Shown: positions 1 to 7,150 of the stretch, piece by piece
Numbering within the stretch: the stretch's first letter is position 1
How the letters are laid out: each line of letters opens with the position of its first letter
DNA from: Candidatus Parcubacteria bacterium
Lineage (GTDB): Bacteria; Patescibacteriota; Minisyncoccia; UBA9983
Reading direction: 5' to 3'
NCBI GenBank assembly: GCA_003599625.1
Contig: QZIU01000022.1
Coordinates: 1-37,013, forward strand
Length of the DNA: 37,013 nucleotides
The notes under the pieces: generated by a model
Told to the model about the DNA's origin: nothing
What the model saw: only the letters and a program-made list of their open reading frames with translations
Database searches by the model: none
Translations under genes and position numbers: made by a program

Positions 1-2
1 CA

Positions 3-149
3 TGCGATATCCGCAGCCTTAGGGAAGAGATCGACCTTGAGGCTCATTTCCCTGAGACGGGGGAGTCATTTGGGGCTCATTATGTATGGGAGGAGACTGT
101 CCCTTGCTTTTTTCCAGCTTTGATATATAATATGGCAAATGTCTCTTAG
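3..149 (+). CDS. Possible 3' end of an upstream gene, cut by the window edge
   Basis: The frame beginning at base 3 is open for 48 codons and stops with TAG at 147-149, overlapping the start of secG by 11 bases. The predicted peptide is of mixed, protein-like composition (it reads RSLREEIDLEAHFPETGE near its start) but I do not recognise it. No start codon lies inside the window, so it could only be the C-terminus of a gene that begins outside. The secG promoter lies inside this frame, which argues slightly against a real gene. It may be chance. Confidence 0.25.
   Translation, partial: CDIRSLREEIDLEAHFPETGESFGAHYVWEETVPCFFPALIYNMANVS
104..131 (+). promoter_or_regulatory. Promoter of secG, predicted leaderless
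   Basis: TTGCTT at 104-109 and a perfect TATAAT at 126-131 are separated by 16 bases. The ATG of secG begins at 139, only 7 bases after the -10 box, so transcription should start at or within a base or two of the A of ATG. No Shine-Dalgarno sequence is present. Confidence 0.6.
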
Positions 150-363
150 CTCGATAATTTCCATATTTCAGATTGTCGTCAGCGGGATTCTTATAGTTTC
201 CGTTCTGCTCCAGCAAAGAGGCAGCTCTCTTGGCTCTTCTTTCGGCGGTGTCGGCGCTTCGTATCACACCAGGAGAGGTTTCGAGAAATTGCTATTCGCT
301 TCAACGATCATTTTTGGCATTTTGTTCGTCATATCTACTATCGCTTCCCTGCTCATAAAATAA
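139..363 (+). CDS. secG: SecG, protein-export channel subunit
   Basis: This 74-residue protein has the SecG plan: a first membrane helix at about residues 3-23, a loop with the family-typical QQRGSSLGSSFGG stretch at about 25-37, a short linker containing RRGFEK, and a second membrane helix at about 51-72. SecG is the small non-essential subunit of the SecYEG translocon and speeds SecA-driven export. The length is normal for the family. The ATG at 139 is chosen because the frame is conserved from there and a promoter ends 7 bases upstream. The next gene starts 35 bases after the stop on the same strand and is probably co-transcribed, which pairs the channel with an exported binding protein. 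Confidence 0.9.
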   Translation: MSLSSIISIFQIVVSGILIVSVLLQQRGSSLGSSFGGVGASYHTRRGFEKLLFASTIIFGILFVISTIASLLIK

Positions 364-398
364 CCGGCCCGGGCCATAGCGACCGCCAACTAACTCTT

Positions 399-2162
399 GT
401 GGAAAAAGTCATCAAGATTCTAAAAAAAAGAATTGCGCTTCCGAGTCTGGAAGAAGTCGTTTTCGTCCTCCGGAAGATGCTGCTTTGGGAGAAACTCCTT
501 TTTCTTTTTTTGGCGGTGTCTTTTGCCGCGGCTTCCTTGTCCATAATCTGGAAGCTCAACAATAATCTTATGGTCGATGTCCCGGCCCGCAGCGGAAGTT
601 TGACGGAGGGGATCATCGGCACGCCGCGCTTCATCAATCCGGTTCTGGCCATATCGGACGCGGACAGAGACCTTATCGCGCTGACATACTCAGGCCTGCT
701 AAGGCCGGACAATGACGGAGAACTGATCAAGGATATGGCGGAAAATTACGAGATCTCCGCGGACGGCTTGACTTACACATTCACATTGAAAGAAAAACTA
801 TACTGGCCGGACGGCGAACCCATTACCGCCGACGATGTTGTTTTCACTATTCAGAGATTGAAAGACCCCGCCATGAAGAGTCCGAAAAGAGGAAGCTGGG
901 AAGGCGTTGAGGTGGAGAAAACGAGCGACAAGACAATCCGTTTCTCCCTAAAGAAACCATACGCCCCGTTTCTGGAAAACGCGACCATCGGCATAATCCC
1001 CAATCATGTTTGGAAAGACATCTCCGTCGAGCAAATGGCCTCCAGCGAGATGAACATCAAACCTATGGGCTCCGGTCCGTATAAGATTGCCAAGATCAAA
1101 AGAAATTCTCTTGGCATAATAGTTTCTTACGAACTGTCGGCGAACAATAATTTCGCTCTCGGGAAACCAAATTTAAAGAAAATTGTTTTAAAATTTTACC
1201 CATCGGAAAAAGAACTGCTGTCAGCCTATCAAAAAGGAGAAGTAGAAAGCATGAATGCCATAACCCCTCAAGTTTTGGAAAAAATAAAAACGGAAAACAG
1301 CGAAATCAAGTCCTTGAACCTGCCGAGAGTTTTCGGCGTTTTCTTCAACCAAAACAGCGCTCAAGTATTGGCCAGGAAGGAGGTTCGCCAAGCTCTGAAC
1401 ATGGCGGTTGATCGCGAGAAAATAATAGATCGAGTCTTTAAGGGTTACGGAAGCGGACTTGCTTACGCCCTTCCCCAAGGCACTTTTGGAGCAATCGCCC
1501 CCGACCTTGCGACCGGGGAGGAAAAAGCCCAGGTGGAAAAAGCCAAACACTTACTTGAAGAAAATGGCTGGAAAATGAATAATGAAGGAAAAGTTCTGGA
1601 GAAAAAAGCCGGGAAAGAGCTTTATAAACTGTCATTCTCCATTTCTACTTCCGATAGTCCGGAACTCAAGGAAACGGCTTACCTTCTTAAGGAAATGTGG
1701 GAGGAGATCGGCGCCAAGGTGGAAGTAAAGATATTCGAGATCGGCGACCTCAATCAGAGCGTAATCAGACCGAGAAAGTACGAAACGCTGCTCTTCGGGC
1801 AAATAGTCGGAAGAGATCCGGATCTTTTCGCCTTTTGGCATTCCTCCCAAAGAAACGACCCCGGACTCAATGTCGCCCTTTACGCGAATATCAAAGCCGA
1901 CCGGCTGTTGGAAGAAGCGCGCGCCACGCAGGATCCGGCGGAGCGGAGCAAACAGTATGAAGACTTCCAAAAAGAAGTGGCCGGCGACATTCCCGCGATC
2001 TTCCTGTTTTCCCCAAAATTCATTTACATTTTGCCCAAATCGTTAAAAGGAGACGATGACATGGAAAACGCGACGGTTCCCTCGGAAAGATTCGCTTCCA
2101 TTTATAAATGGCACAAGGAAACCGACAAAGTTTGGAAGATATTTGCGAAAGAGACAAATTAA
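399..2162 (+). CDS. Membrane-anchored oligopeptide/dipeptide ABC transporter substrate-binding protein (SBP_bac_5 family)
   Basis: The 587-residue product begins with a basic cytoplasmic segment and one hydrophobic helix at about residues 29-50. No lipobox cysteine is visible, so it is probably held by an uncleaved anchor. The rest has the OppA/DppA fold: an N-terminal block around GIIGTPRFINPVLAISDADRD, then GLTYTFTLKEKLYWPDGEPITADDV, the classic family signature, and a C-terminal lobe with the ARKEVRQALNMAVDREKI motif. The start is GTG at 399; no better start is visible. No permease or ATPase of a peptide importer is nearby, so in this window it stands alone with secG. Its ligand cannot be read from sequence. 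The stop at 2160-2162 is followed directly by a heptad array and tRNA-Leu. Confidence 0.85.
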   Translation: MEKVIKILKKRIALPSLEEVVFVLRKMLLWEKLLFLFLAVSFAAASLSIIWKLNNNLMVDVPARSGSLTEGIIGTPRFINPVLAISDADRDLIALTYSGLLRPDNDGELIKDMAENYEISADGLTYTFTLKEKLYWPDGEPITADDVVFTIQRLKDPAMKSPKRGSWEGVEVEKTSDKTIRFSLKKPYAPFLENATIGIIPNHVWKDISVEQMASSEMNIKPMGSGPYKIAKIKRNSLGIIVSYELSANNNFALGKPNLKKIVLKFYPSEKELLSAYQKGEVESMNAITPQVLEKIKTENSEIKSLNLPRVFGVFFNQNSAQVLARKEVRQALNMAVDREKIIDRVFKGYGSGLAYALPQGTFGAIAPDLATGEEKAQVEKAKHLLEENGWKMNNEGKVLEKKAGKELYKLSFSISTSDSPELKETAYLLKEMWEEIGAKVEVKIFEIGDLNQSVIRPRKYETLLFGQIVGRDPDLFAFWHSSQRNDPGLNVALYANIKADRLLEEARATQDPAERSKQYEDFQKEVAGDIPAIFLFSPKFIYILPKSLKGDDDMENATVPSERFASIYKWHKETDKVWKIFAKETN

Positions 2163-2190
2163 TTTTAAAGTCAAAGCTCAAAACTTAAGA
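2163..2190. repeat. Heptad array (CTCAAAA type) between the binding-protein gene and tRNA-Leu
   Basis: The spacer can be cut into consecutive 7-base units (starting at 2163, 2170, 2177 and 2184) that are variants of CTCAAAA/GTCAAAG. It fills almost the whole gap between the stop codon and the tRNA. It belongs to the window-wide family of 7-nt-period spacers. Confidence 0.45.
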
Positions 2191-2197
2191 CTCCTGC

Positions 2198-2279
2198 GCT
2201 GGAGTGGTGGAATTGGCAGACACGCACGGTTCAGGGCCGTGTGCCGCAAGGCATGAGGGTTCAAGTCCCTCCTCCAGCA
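2198..2279 (+). tRNA. tRNA-Leu (anticodon CAG)
   Basis: An 82-base cloverleaf with acceptor stem GCTGGAG/CTCCAGC, discriminator A at 2279, anticodon stem CACGG/CCGTG with loop TTCAGGG (anticodon at 2232-2234), a type-II variable arm around GCCGCAAGGC, and T-arm GAGGG-TTCAAGT-CCCTC. The long variable arm and A discriminator fit leucine. CCA is not encoded. It reads CUG codons. Confidence 0.95.
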
Positions 2280-2347
2280 TTAGTTTTTAAACTCTCAGGT
2301 CGTAAAAACTTGGTTTAAAACTACATTATTAGATTATTAATTAACAT

Positions 2348-4054
2348 ATGGAAAAAACACATGCAGAAAAAATCCGCAGAGACAGGAAGTCTTTGCCGGT
2401 AAAGATCATTCCGCTCGGAGGAGTGGAGGAAATAGGTCGGAACATGACTGTCGTCGAATATGGCAACGACATAGTCATCATAGACGCGGGAATCCAATTC
2501 CCGGAAGAAGAAACGCCCGGAATAGACTACATCATTCCCAATACCGCCTATTTGGAAAAAAATAAAGATAAGATCAGAGGCATTGTCATCAGTCACGGAC
2601 ACATAGATCATATCGGGGCAATCCCCTATTTCATCGAAAAGCTTGGGATGCCTACCATCTATGCCACGAAGTTCGCCAAAGCGATGATCCTCAAGAGGCA
2701 GGATGAATTTCCGCATAAACCGAAGATAAAAATCGAAGAAGTTTCTTCCGAAAACTCGGTAAAATTGGGCCAATTAAAAGCTCGGTTCTTCGATATCACG
2801 CACACCATCCCCGATTCCATCGGCATAATCATAGAAACGCCGTACGGGAACATCATTTACCCGGGCGACTTCAGGATCGATCTGGACTTAAAAGGCAAAC
2901 CCGTCAACACAGAGCCTTACGAGAAGCTTGGGAAGGAGAACAATCTCGCGCTTCTTCTTGAAAGCACGAATGCGGAAACGCCCGGTTTCTCCATTCCTGA
3001 AGCCGTGGTGCACAGGAACATAGAGAAAATAATTACCGAAGCCAAGGGTCGGGTCGTAAGCGGAATGTTCTCGTCTCTCCTTGAAAGAGCGGTCGAGATC
3101 ATCAATATTTCCGAGAAACTCGGGAAAAAAGTGGTTATTGACGGCTACAGCATGAAGGCCGGAATCGAGATCATCAAAGAACTCGGTTTCTATAAGCCAA
3201 AGAGGGATGTCATTATTCCGGCCGAGCGGATAAACGATTACCCGCCGGCGAAAGTCGTCGTGATCTGCACCGGTTCCCAGGGCGAGGAAAACGCGGCCCT
3301 GATGAGGATCGCCAGCAAGAGGCATAAGCACATCAAATTGCAACCCGGAGATACCGTCATTCTTTCATCTTCCGTTATTCCCGGAAACGAAAAAAGCATC
3401 CAGAACTTGAAAGACAACCTGGCCAGGCAAGGAGCCAAAATCATCCACTATAGAGTGGCGGATGTTCACGCCAGCGGACACGCGTGCCAGGAAGACCTTA
3501 AACTTATGGTAAAGATGATCAAGCCGAAATATCTGATCCCGGTACACGGCCACTACTTCATGCTTAAGACGAATGCCGATGTGGCGGAATCCATGGGCAT
3601 GCCGAAAGAAAACATCGTCGTGCCTTTCAACAACGGCATCATTATCGAGGCTGATGGCGAAAGAATCCAGATGCTCAAAGAAAGTGTTCCGGCCAATTAT
3701 GTGATGGTGGACGGCTTGGGTGTCGGAGACGTGAAAGAAGTCGTCTTAAGAGACAGGCAAATGCTTTCTCAGGACGGCATCTTCGTCATGATCACGGTCA
3801 TAGATTCTCAGACGGGCAAAGTCAGGAACTCTCCCGATATCATTTCAAGAGGGTTTATCTACCTGAGAGAATCCCAGGAACTCCTGAGAGCGACCAGACA
3901 CCTGATCAGAAAAACAGTGGAGGAAGCCACCGGCAAAATGCACCCGATAAACATGGACTATGTGAAGGAAAATCTCAAAGAAAAGATCGGCAAATTCCTC
4001 TTCCAGAAAACAAGACGAAGACCGATGGTACTCCCCGTGATAATCGAAGTATAA
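2348..4054 (+). CDS. rnj: Ribonuclease J (metallo-beta-lactamase/beta-CASP RNase)
   Basis: The 568-residue protein has the RNase J plan. After a short basic N-terminus comes a metallo-beta-lactamase domain with the zinc motif SHGHIDHIGA at about residues 80-89, the THTIPDSIG block and GDFRID at about 175-180. Then come the beta-CASP insert (GMFSS...; CTGSQGEENAAL), the second metal-binding block DVHASGHA, PVHGHYFM at about 398-405, and the C-terminal domain. RNase J processes and degrades mRNA and matures rRNA in bacteria without RNase E. The length matches the family. The gene has no clear Shine-Dalgarno. It converges with the pilin gene, their stop codons separated by one base (4055), so antisense overlap of the two mRNAs is likely. 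Confidence 0.93.
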   Translation: MEKTHAEKIRRDRKSLPVKIIPLGGVEEIGRNMTVVEYGNDIVIIDAGIQFPEEETPGIDYIIPNTAYLEKNKDKIRGIVISHGHIDHIGAIPYFIEKLGMPTIYATKFAKAMILKRQDEFPHKPKIKIEEVSSENSVKLGQLKARFFDITHTIPDSIGIIIETPYGNIIYPGDFRIDLDLKGKPVNTEPYEKLGKENNLALLLESTNAETPGFSIPEAVVHRNIEKIITEAKGRVVSGMFSSLLERAVEIINISEKLGKKVVIDGYSMKAGIEIIKELGFYKPKRDVIIPAERINDYPPAKVVVICTGSQGEENAALMRIASKRHKHIKLQPGDTVILSSSVIPGNEKSIQNLKDNLARQGAKIIHYRVADVHASGHACQEDLKLMVKMIKPKYLIPVHGHYFMLKTNADVAESMGMPKENIVVPFNNGIIIEADGERIQMLKESVPANYVMVDGLGVGDVKEVVLRDRQMLSQDGIFVMITVIDSQTGKVRNSPDIISRGFIYLRESQELLRATRHLIRKTVEEATGKMHPINMDYVKENLKEKIGKFLFQKTRRRPMVLPVIIEV

Positions 4055-4055
4055 C

Positions 4056-4739
4056 CTATTGGCTTAATTTAATAGACCCGCCTTGCGATGCGTCTATATT
4101 GCCGTCGTCGTTGTAGTAAGTACTCACGCCTGAGGAACAAGTTTCCACGCCGTCCGTCGGATAAGTTTTGCCTCCCGACCAATCGGTCTTGTGACAAACC
4201 TTGTTCCTCCAACGGAAAACGTATTCCGTTGCCGTAACATCGGCTATATCGGAAGAACTCACGGTGACGGAAATTTTTTGCGTGGAAGGATCATCGTTGG
4301 AGGAATTATAGGTTGACTCTATGTCTTTGTTCGAATCGCGACTGGCGTTATCTATCGAGAAATACCTTGTATAAGTTATGCCCCCTACGCTCACAATCTC
4401 ATCTCCGGATTGCAAAATCCATTTCCCGTCGCTTTGACTCGGATAGTAATGATTGGACGAACCTTTGCTTGTGACGGGATCACCCGAGCCGTCCGGCGGC
4501 TTGTACAAATTGAGCCAGTTTTCCGCGGCCACCGTTCTGACCGCCTCAAAAGTCTCTTCGGCTAATTTTAACGCTGAATCTCTCTCTCCCGCCGTTTTAT
4601 TGCTTCGCAAACTGACGAAAATCGTTTGAGAACCGATTGTTATAACCACAGCCAAAACAGCAATGACTATGATTATCTCCAGCAAGAGCATTCCTTTATT
4701 AAGTTTTGAATTTTGGGTTGCAGTTTTGAATTTTGACAT
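4056..4739 (-). CDS. Type IV pilin-like protein (prepilin N-terminal methylation motif)
   Basis: The 227-residue product carries a class III signal, KG|MLLLE, at residues 15-21: cleavage after Gly16 and Glu at mature position +5, followed by a hydrophobic helix to about residue 38. The rest is a Ser/Thr/Asn-rich globular domain with a possible disulfide between Cys residues near 182 and 199. This fits a minor pilin or pseudopilin that depends on a prepilin peptidase (not in this window). The leader MSKFKTATQNSKL is encoded almost entirely by the adjacent 7-nt repeat array, so the leader seems to have been recruited from repeat DNA. No Shine-Dalgarno is visible. A fragment of a second pilin gene lies immediately upstream. 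Confidence 0.75.
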   Translation of the reverse strand: MSKFKTATQNSKLNKGMLLLEIIIVIAVLAVVITIGSQTIFVSLRSNKTAGERDSALKLAEETFEAVRTVAAENWLNLYKPPDGSGDPVTSKGSSNHYYPSQSDGKWILQSGDEIVSVGGITYTRYFSIDNASRDSNKDIESTYNSSNDDPSTQKISVTVSSSDIADVTATEYVFRWRNKVCHKTDWSGGKTYPTDGVETCSSGVSTYYNDDGNIDASQGGSIKLSQ

Positions 4740-4764
4740 TTGAGTTTTGAGTTTTGAGTTTTTA
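4703..4764. repeat. Heptad array (TTTTGAG/TTTTGAA type) covering the pilin start
   Basis: Eight units of the type GTTTTGA/ATTTTGA/CATTTGA start at 4703, 4710, 4723, 4730, 4737, 4744, 4751 and 4758, with one 6-base slip at 4717-4722. On the coding strand of the pilin this reads as repeated TCAAAAC. The array spans the intergenic gap and the first 13 codons of the pilin gene. Confidence 0.6.
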
Positions 4765-5063
4765 ATATACCGTTCCCGCCGGCGTAACAGTTACCGTTTT
4801 GGAAATTCCGTCGGAGTTTGAAATGGACACGGTGGTTGTGGCCGCCGTCGCGCCGGTTATTTTACCAAAAATTATATCGACCGTGTCGGCGGGAGCGGTG
4901 AAATAAATTCCGCCCGGTAAATATACGTTGTTTGTGATCGTTTTTTCCGCGTCATTGTAATCGCTAGGCGTGGAAAAGAATTCATAGTAATCATCCTGCC
5001 CATTCACGAAATGCAAGCCCCATTTCCTTCGACAGTCCAGTCATCGCGTTTGTCCTGGCTTCT
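4762..5063 (-). pseudogene. Remnant of a second pilin-like gene (C-terminal part only)
   Basis: The open frame from 5040 down to the TAA at 4762-4764 encodes about 90 residues beginning KWGLHFVNGQ, followed by YYEFFSTPSDYNDAEKTI and ending in a Ser/Thr-rich beta-strand region. This pattern is like the C-terminal half of CPR pilins. There is no ATG; the frame is closed by a TGA at 5041-5043. Coherent pilin-like text seems to continue upstream only in another frame (DDWTVEG), which suggests a frameshift near 5025. The N-terminal helix and prepilin signal are missing. The fragment abuts the truncated end of the serine hydrolase gene at about 5064, as if a deletion had joined two genes. Confidence 0.5.
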
Positions 5064-5696
5064 TTAAGTGGCGCTTATGCTTCCGTCGGTATCCATAAAT
5101 CCTTTGAGTCCGATGTGTTCATACACATCATTTACATCCGTCATCTCCAAATTTCTTAAAAGAATAAAATGAGCGGTGTTATCTGAATCGGCTAAGGAGT
5201 TTCTTGCCAACTCTTCTATGGTAAAAGTTGATCCGACCGGTTTTTTATATAAATTTCCAAACTTCACATCCTTGTCCGTGGACATAAGGACAAGCTCATT
5301 CGTCCATTTCCATTCGCCTTTTTCTATTTTTTTGCCTACCGCCATGGATATAGGGACTTTGAGCAAGGATGCTGGATAGAATTCTGCGTCTTTGCTTATA
5401 GCAATGTTCGATCCCGTGGGTAAATATTCGAAATAAACCGAAACATTCGGATCGGCTTCGTATTTGTCGTTCAGATAATCCCTAAGAGGCTGGAAGTTGA
5501 CGATCAAATCTTCCTGACGAACAAACTTCCTTGCCGGATTCAGGAATTTGAATTCATCCTCTGTGGTTTTAGAGGGCGTTGATTTTAAAAAATAAGTAAA
5601 AAAGTTGCTTAGAAGCAAAAACAGAATGAGTAGATACAAAAAATAAATTGCTTTATCGCGTTTTGTTTTCACCTCCTGCCCATTCTTTCTTTTCAT
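5064..5696 (-). CDS. Class A beta-lactamase-like serine hydrolase, C-terminally truncated
   Basis: The product (210 residues from the ATG at 5694-5696) has a membrane anchor at about residues 17-37 and then a penicillin-binding/class A beta-lactamase-like domain. The SxxK motif is SLLK within FYPASLLKVPISMA, and the SDN motif lies in LADSDNTAHF. The third motif (KTG/KSG) and the omega-loop half are absent: the frame ends after DTDGSIS with AT and a stop. Relatives are usually about 300 residues, so roughly the last third is lost. The break falls exactly where the pilin remnant begins. The ATG at 5696 is preferred over an upstream TTG because a TATAAT lies 9 bases before it. Whether the stub folds or has activity is doubtful. 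Confidence 0.7.
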   Translation of the reverse strand: MKRKNGQEVKTKRDKAIYFLYLLILFLLLSNFFTYFLKSTPSKTTEDEFKFLNPARKFVRQEDLIVNFQPLRDYLNDKYEADPNVSVYFEYLPTGSNIAISKDAEFYPASLLKVPISMAVGKKIEKGEWKWTNELVLMSTDKDVKFGNLYKKPVGSTFTIEELARNSLADSDNTAHFILLRNLEMTDVNDVYEHIGLKGFMDTDGSISAT

Positions 5697-5705
5697 ATCA
5701 TTCCT

Positions 5706-5711
5706 ATTATA
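5706..5711 (-). promoter_or_regulatory. -10 box (TATAAT) of the serine hydrolase gene
   Basis: A perfect TATAAT on the minus strand lies 9 bases before the ATG at 5696, predicting a leader of only 2-3 bases. No good -35 is visible. Confidence 0.45.
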
Positions 5712-5727
5712 CAACAGTCAAAAAATT

Positions 5728-5748
5728 TTGCCTGTGGAAAACTGAAAT
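5728..5748. repeat. DnaA-box-like motif, related to the hairpin arm at 23731
   Basis: TTGCCTGTGGAAAACT here closely matches TTGCCTGTGGATAACT at 23731-23746. Both contain a DnaA-box-like core (TGTGGAWAA). It lies in the short gap upstream of the serine hydrolase promoter. Confidence 0.35.
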
Positions 5749-5772
5749 ATCGATCTGTCGAGCGCAATCCAA

Positions 5773-6099
5773 TCAGAAACCGAAGAGTTGTTTTAATTTG
5801 TTATTGACTTTTTCCATATGCTGATCCTCCAAGGAACCAAGCTCCCCGATCACGATCTTTTTTTGCAAGGTCGCAATTTTGTTTACTTTGATAGTGGAAA
5901 ATATTTTGAGTCCGTTTTGACTGGACGGTTTAACTGGCACGTCAAAATCCATAATCTTTTTTTGTTTTATGGAAGAAAGAAAAATCACGACGCAATCTTC
6001 CCCCTTTTTTTCATTATGAAGCACCAAAGCCGGCCTGACTTTTTGGCCCGACAAGTCCGTGAAAGGGAAAGGTATCAGCACAATGTCTCCCCTAGACAT
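5773..6099 (-). CDS. PemK/MazF-family endoribonuclease toxin
   Basis: The 108-residue protein begins MSRGDIVLIPFPFTDLSGQKVRPALVL, the hallmark N-terminus of PemK/MazF toxins (G-D-I-V, then the F-T-D loop and the R-P-A-L strand). Members are sequence-specific mRNA interferases neutralised by a partner antitoxin. The length is normal. It overlaps the upstream antitoxin gene by 8 bases (6092-6099), so translation is probably coupled. All core strands, including FLSSI and a C-terminal helix, are present, so the toxin looks intact. Confidence 0.88.
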   Translation of the reverse strand: MSRGDIVLIPFPFTDLSGQKVRPALVLHNEKKGEDCVVIFLSSIKQKKIMDFDVPVKPSSQNGLKIFSTIKVNKIATLQKKIVIGELGSLEDQHMEKVNNKLKQLFGF

Positions 6100-6343
6100 A
6101 TTTTTTCTTTATATCTTTGATCGTATAAAGATCAGGTTCAGATTTGAAAAAATCAAAACTTTCAGAATACGCGTTTATATTGGTTATATCGCTTAAATCC
6201 TTGTTATACGCGCGCGGAAACCGGATCAGCAAAGCTTCCGCCGAATTGCGTCTGCCTATGGCAAAAACCTCTCCGTGATATTTAACGCGATCTACCATTT
6301 CACTTATTCGCTTTCGCACTTTTGTAGTTGTAATTATTTTCAT
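6092..6343 (-). CDS. Antitoxin of the PemK/MazF-type pair (Phd/YefM-like)
   Basis: Starting at the ATG at 6341-6343 the product is 83 residues, MKIITTTKVRKRISEMVDRV..., with a short N-terminal strand, a helix and a strand pair like Phd/YefM or similar DNA-binding antitoxins, then an acidic/aromatic tail that would bind the toxin. The frame continues upstream for 26 codons, but the later ATG is chosen because a -10 box ends 8 bases before it and two palindromic operator sites overlap that promoter. The gene precedes and overlaps its toxin, the usual antitoxin-first order, and probably represses its own promoter. Confidence 0.75.
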   Translation of the reverse strand: MKIITTTKVRKRISEMVDRVKYHGEVFAIGRRNSAEALLIRFPRAYNKDLSDITNINAYSESFDFFKSEPDLYTIKDIKKKYV

Positions 6344-6351
6344 TTGATTTA

Positions 6352-6379
6352 ATTGTACAAGTTGTACAAAATAAAGCAA
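6352..6379 (-). promoter_or_regulatory. Promoter and twin palindromic operator of the toxin-antitoxin operon
   Basis: On the minus strand TTGCTT (6374-6379), a 16-base spacer and TACAAT (6352-6357) lie 8 bases before the antitoxin ATG. The perfect 8-base palindrome TTGTACAA occurs twice in tandem, at 6353-6360 and 6362-6369, one copy over the -10 box and one in the spacer. This is a typical arrangement for antitoxin autorepression. Confidence 0.65.
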
Positions 6380-6452
6380 CCATCCGTCATTTTCAACAAC
6401 CAACTTCAGATCAAAGGACACTATTGCAATCTAATTAAACTCGGCGGCTCTC

Positions 6453-6543
6453 TTGACTGTTACAAATACCTTGATAATATAATTATATTACGACGAAGGG
6501 GGGGGCGAAAGGAGAAATACCTAAGCCGACCCCTTCTTTTTTT
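6453..6543 (+). ncRNA. Candidate small structured RNA with its own promoter and terminator
   Basis: TTGACT (6453-6458), 16 bases and TAATAT (6475-6480) form a promoter; transcription would start near 6487. The RNA folds as nested stems: GAAGGGG (6495-6501) with CCCCTTC (6530-6536), then inner GGC/GCC and AGG/CCT pairs, followed by seven T residues (6537-6543). Its 3' part is antisense to the last codons of the NYN gene. No start codon with an open frame follows. It could instead be only a terminator; no homolog is recognised. Confidence 0.35.
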
Positions 6544-7066
6544 GTCTGCCTATCTTTGCCTGTATTGCTGGTTTGGAAAGATCGTCATAGTACATTCTGT
6601 CTATGGAGTAATATAATGATGATGCCCTACTTTTATCCGGAAATAGCAATTTAACAAGTTTTTTCTCCTCGATTAAAAACCTGACCAGCCTGTGATAATC
6701 TCCGTCTCCGGAAACCAGAATTATTCCGTTAAAACTTTCATTTCGATATAGGCGCAACATAACTTCAAAAATTATTTCCGTATCTACATTTCCCTTCTTC
6801 TTGCTTATCATACTGGGATGATGTTCGCGAAATTTCAAAATAAAACCCGCCTTCTGTATCTTTTCATACAAATCATTGTACATAGCGTCCGGGTAACCAA
6901 GACAATAATGCGCTTCGCCAACATTGTATTTTTCGCGCAGATAAACGCGCAGGCGCGCTAAGTCAACCTCCCATGGCAAATCAGGGTGTTTGGTTGTGGC
7001 TAAATACAAATTCTGTCCGTCAATGTACGCTATATTATTTTCTTTTTTGTTTGAAAATTGGTTCAT
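6521..7066 (-). CDS. NYN-domain (LabA/DUF88-type) putative ribonuclease
   Basis: The 181-residue protein has a PIN-like NYN domain. Aspartate 16 lies in NIAYIDGQNLYL, the central acidic block is KKGNVDTEIIFEVM at about residues 90-103, and the third block is VSGDGDYHRLVRFL at about 119-132. These acidic residues are the metal-binding set of the family. The C-terminus is a basic tail (QAKIGRQKKKGSA). Such proteins are thought to cut RNA, but the substrate here is unknown. A TATAAT lies 8 bases upstream of the ATG, so the mRNA should be leaderless. It is divergent from trpS across 84 bases. Confidence 0.82.
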   Translation of the reverse strand: MNQFSNKKENNIAYIDGQNLYLATTKHPDLPWEVDLARLRVYLREKYNVGEAHYCLGYPDAMYNDLYEKIQKAGFILKFREHHPSMISKKKGNVDTEIIFEVMLRLYRNESFNGIILVSGDGDYHRLVRFLIEEKKLVKLLFPDKSRASSLYYSIDRMYYDDLSKPAIQAKIGRQKKKGSA

Positions 7067-7074
7067 TGATTCGA

Positions 7075-7080
7075 ATTATA
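7075..7080 (-). promoter_or_regulatory. -10 box (TATAAT) of the NYN gene
   Basis: A perfect TATAAT on the minus strand is 8 bases before the ATG at 7066. The -35 region is weak (TTTTCA at 7098-7103). The predicted mRNA is leaderless. Confidence 0.45.
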
Positions 7081-7116
7081 TATCTTTATTTAATGCCTGA
7101 AAAGAAAATAATAATT

Positions 7117-7144
7117 TTGAAACAGCCTAAATAAATGCTAGGAT
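7117..7144 (+). promoter_or_regulatory. Promoter of trpS, predicted leaderless
   Basis: TTGAAA (7117-7122), 16 bases and TAGGAT (7139-7144), with a TGC extended -10 just upstream, end 6 bases before the ATG at 7151. There is no Shine-Dalgarno sequence. Confidence 0.55.
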
Positions 7145-7150
7145 GAGAAC

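Noticed and set aside
19-267. Minus-strand ORF of 82 codons over the start of secG
   Set aside because: It is antisense to the secG promoter and coding region and has no family-like text; secG is a secure call.
6353-6616. 87-codon plus-strand ORF across the operator and the candidate RNA
   Set aside because: It overlaps the toxin-antitoxin operator and the NYN gene end and has no protein-like features.
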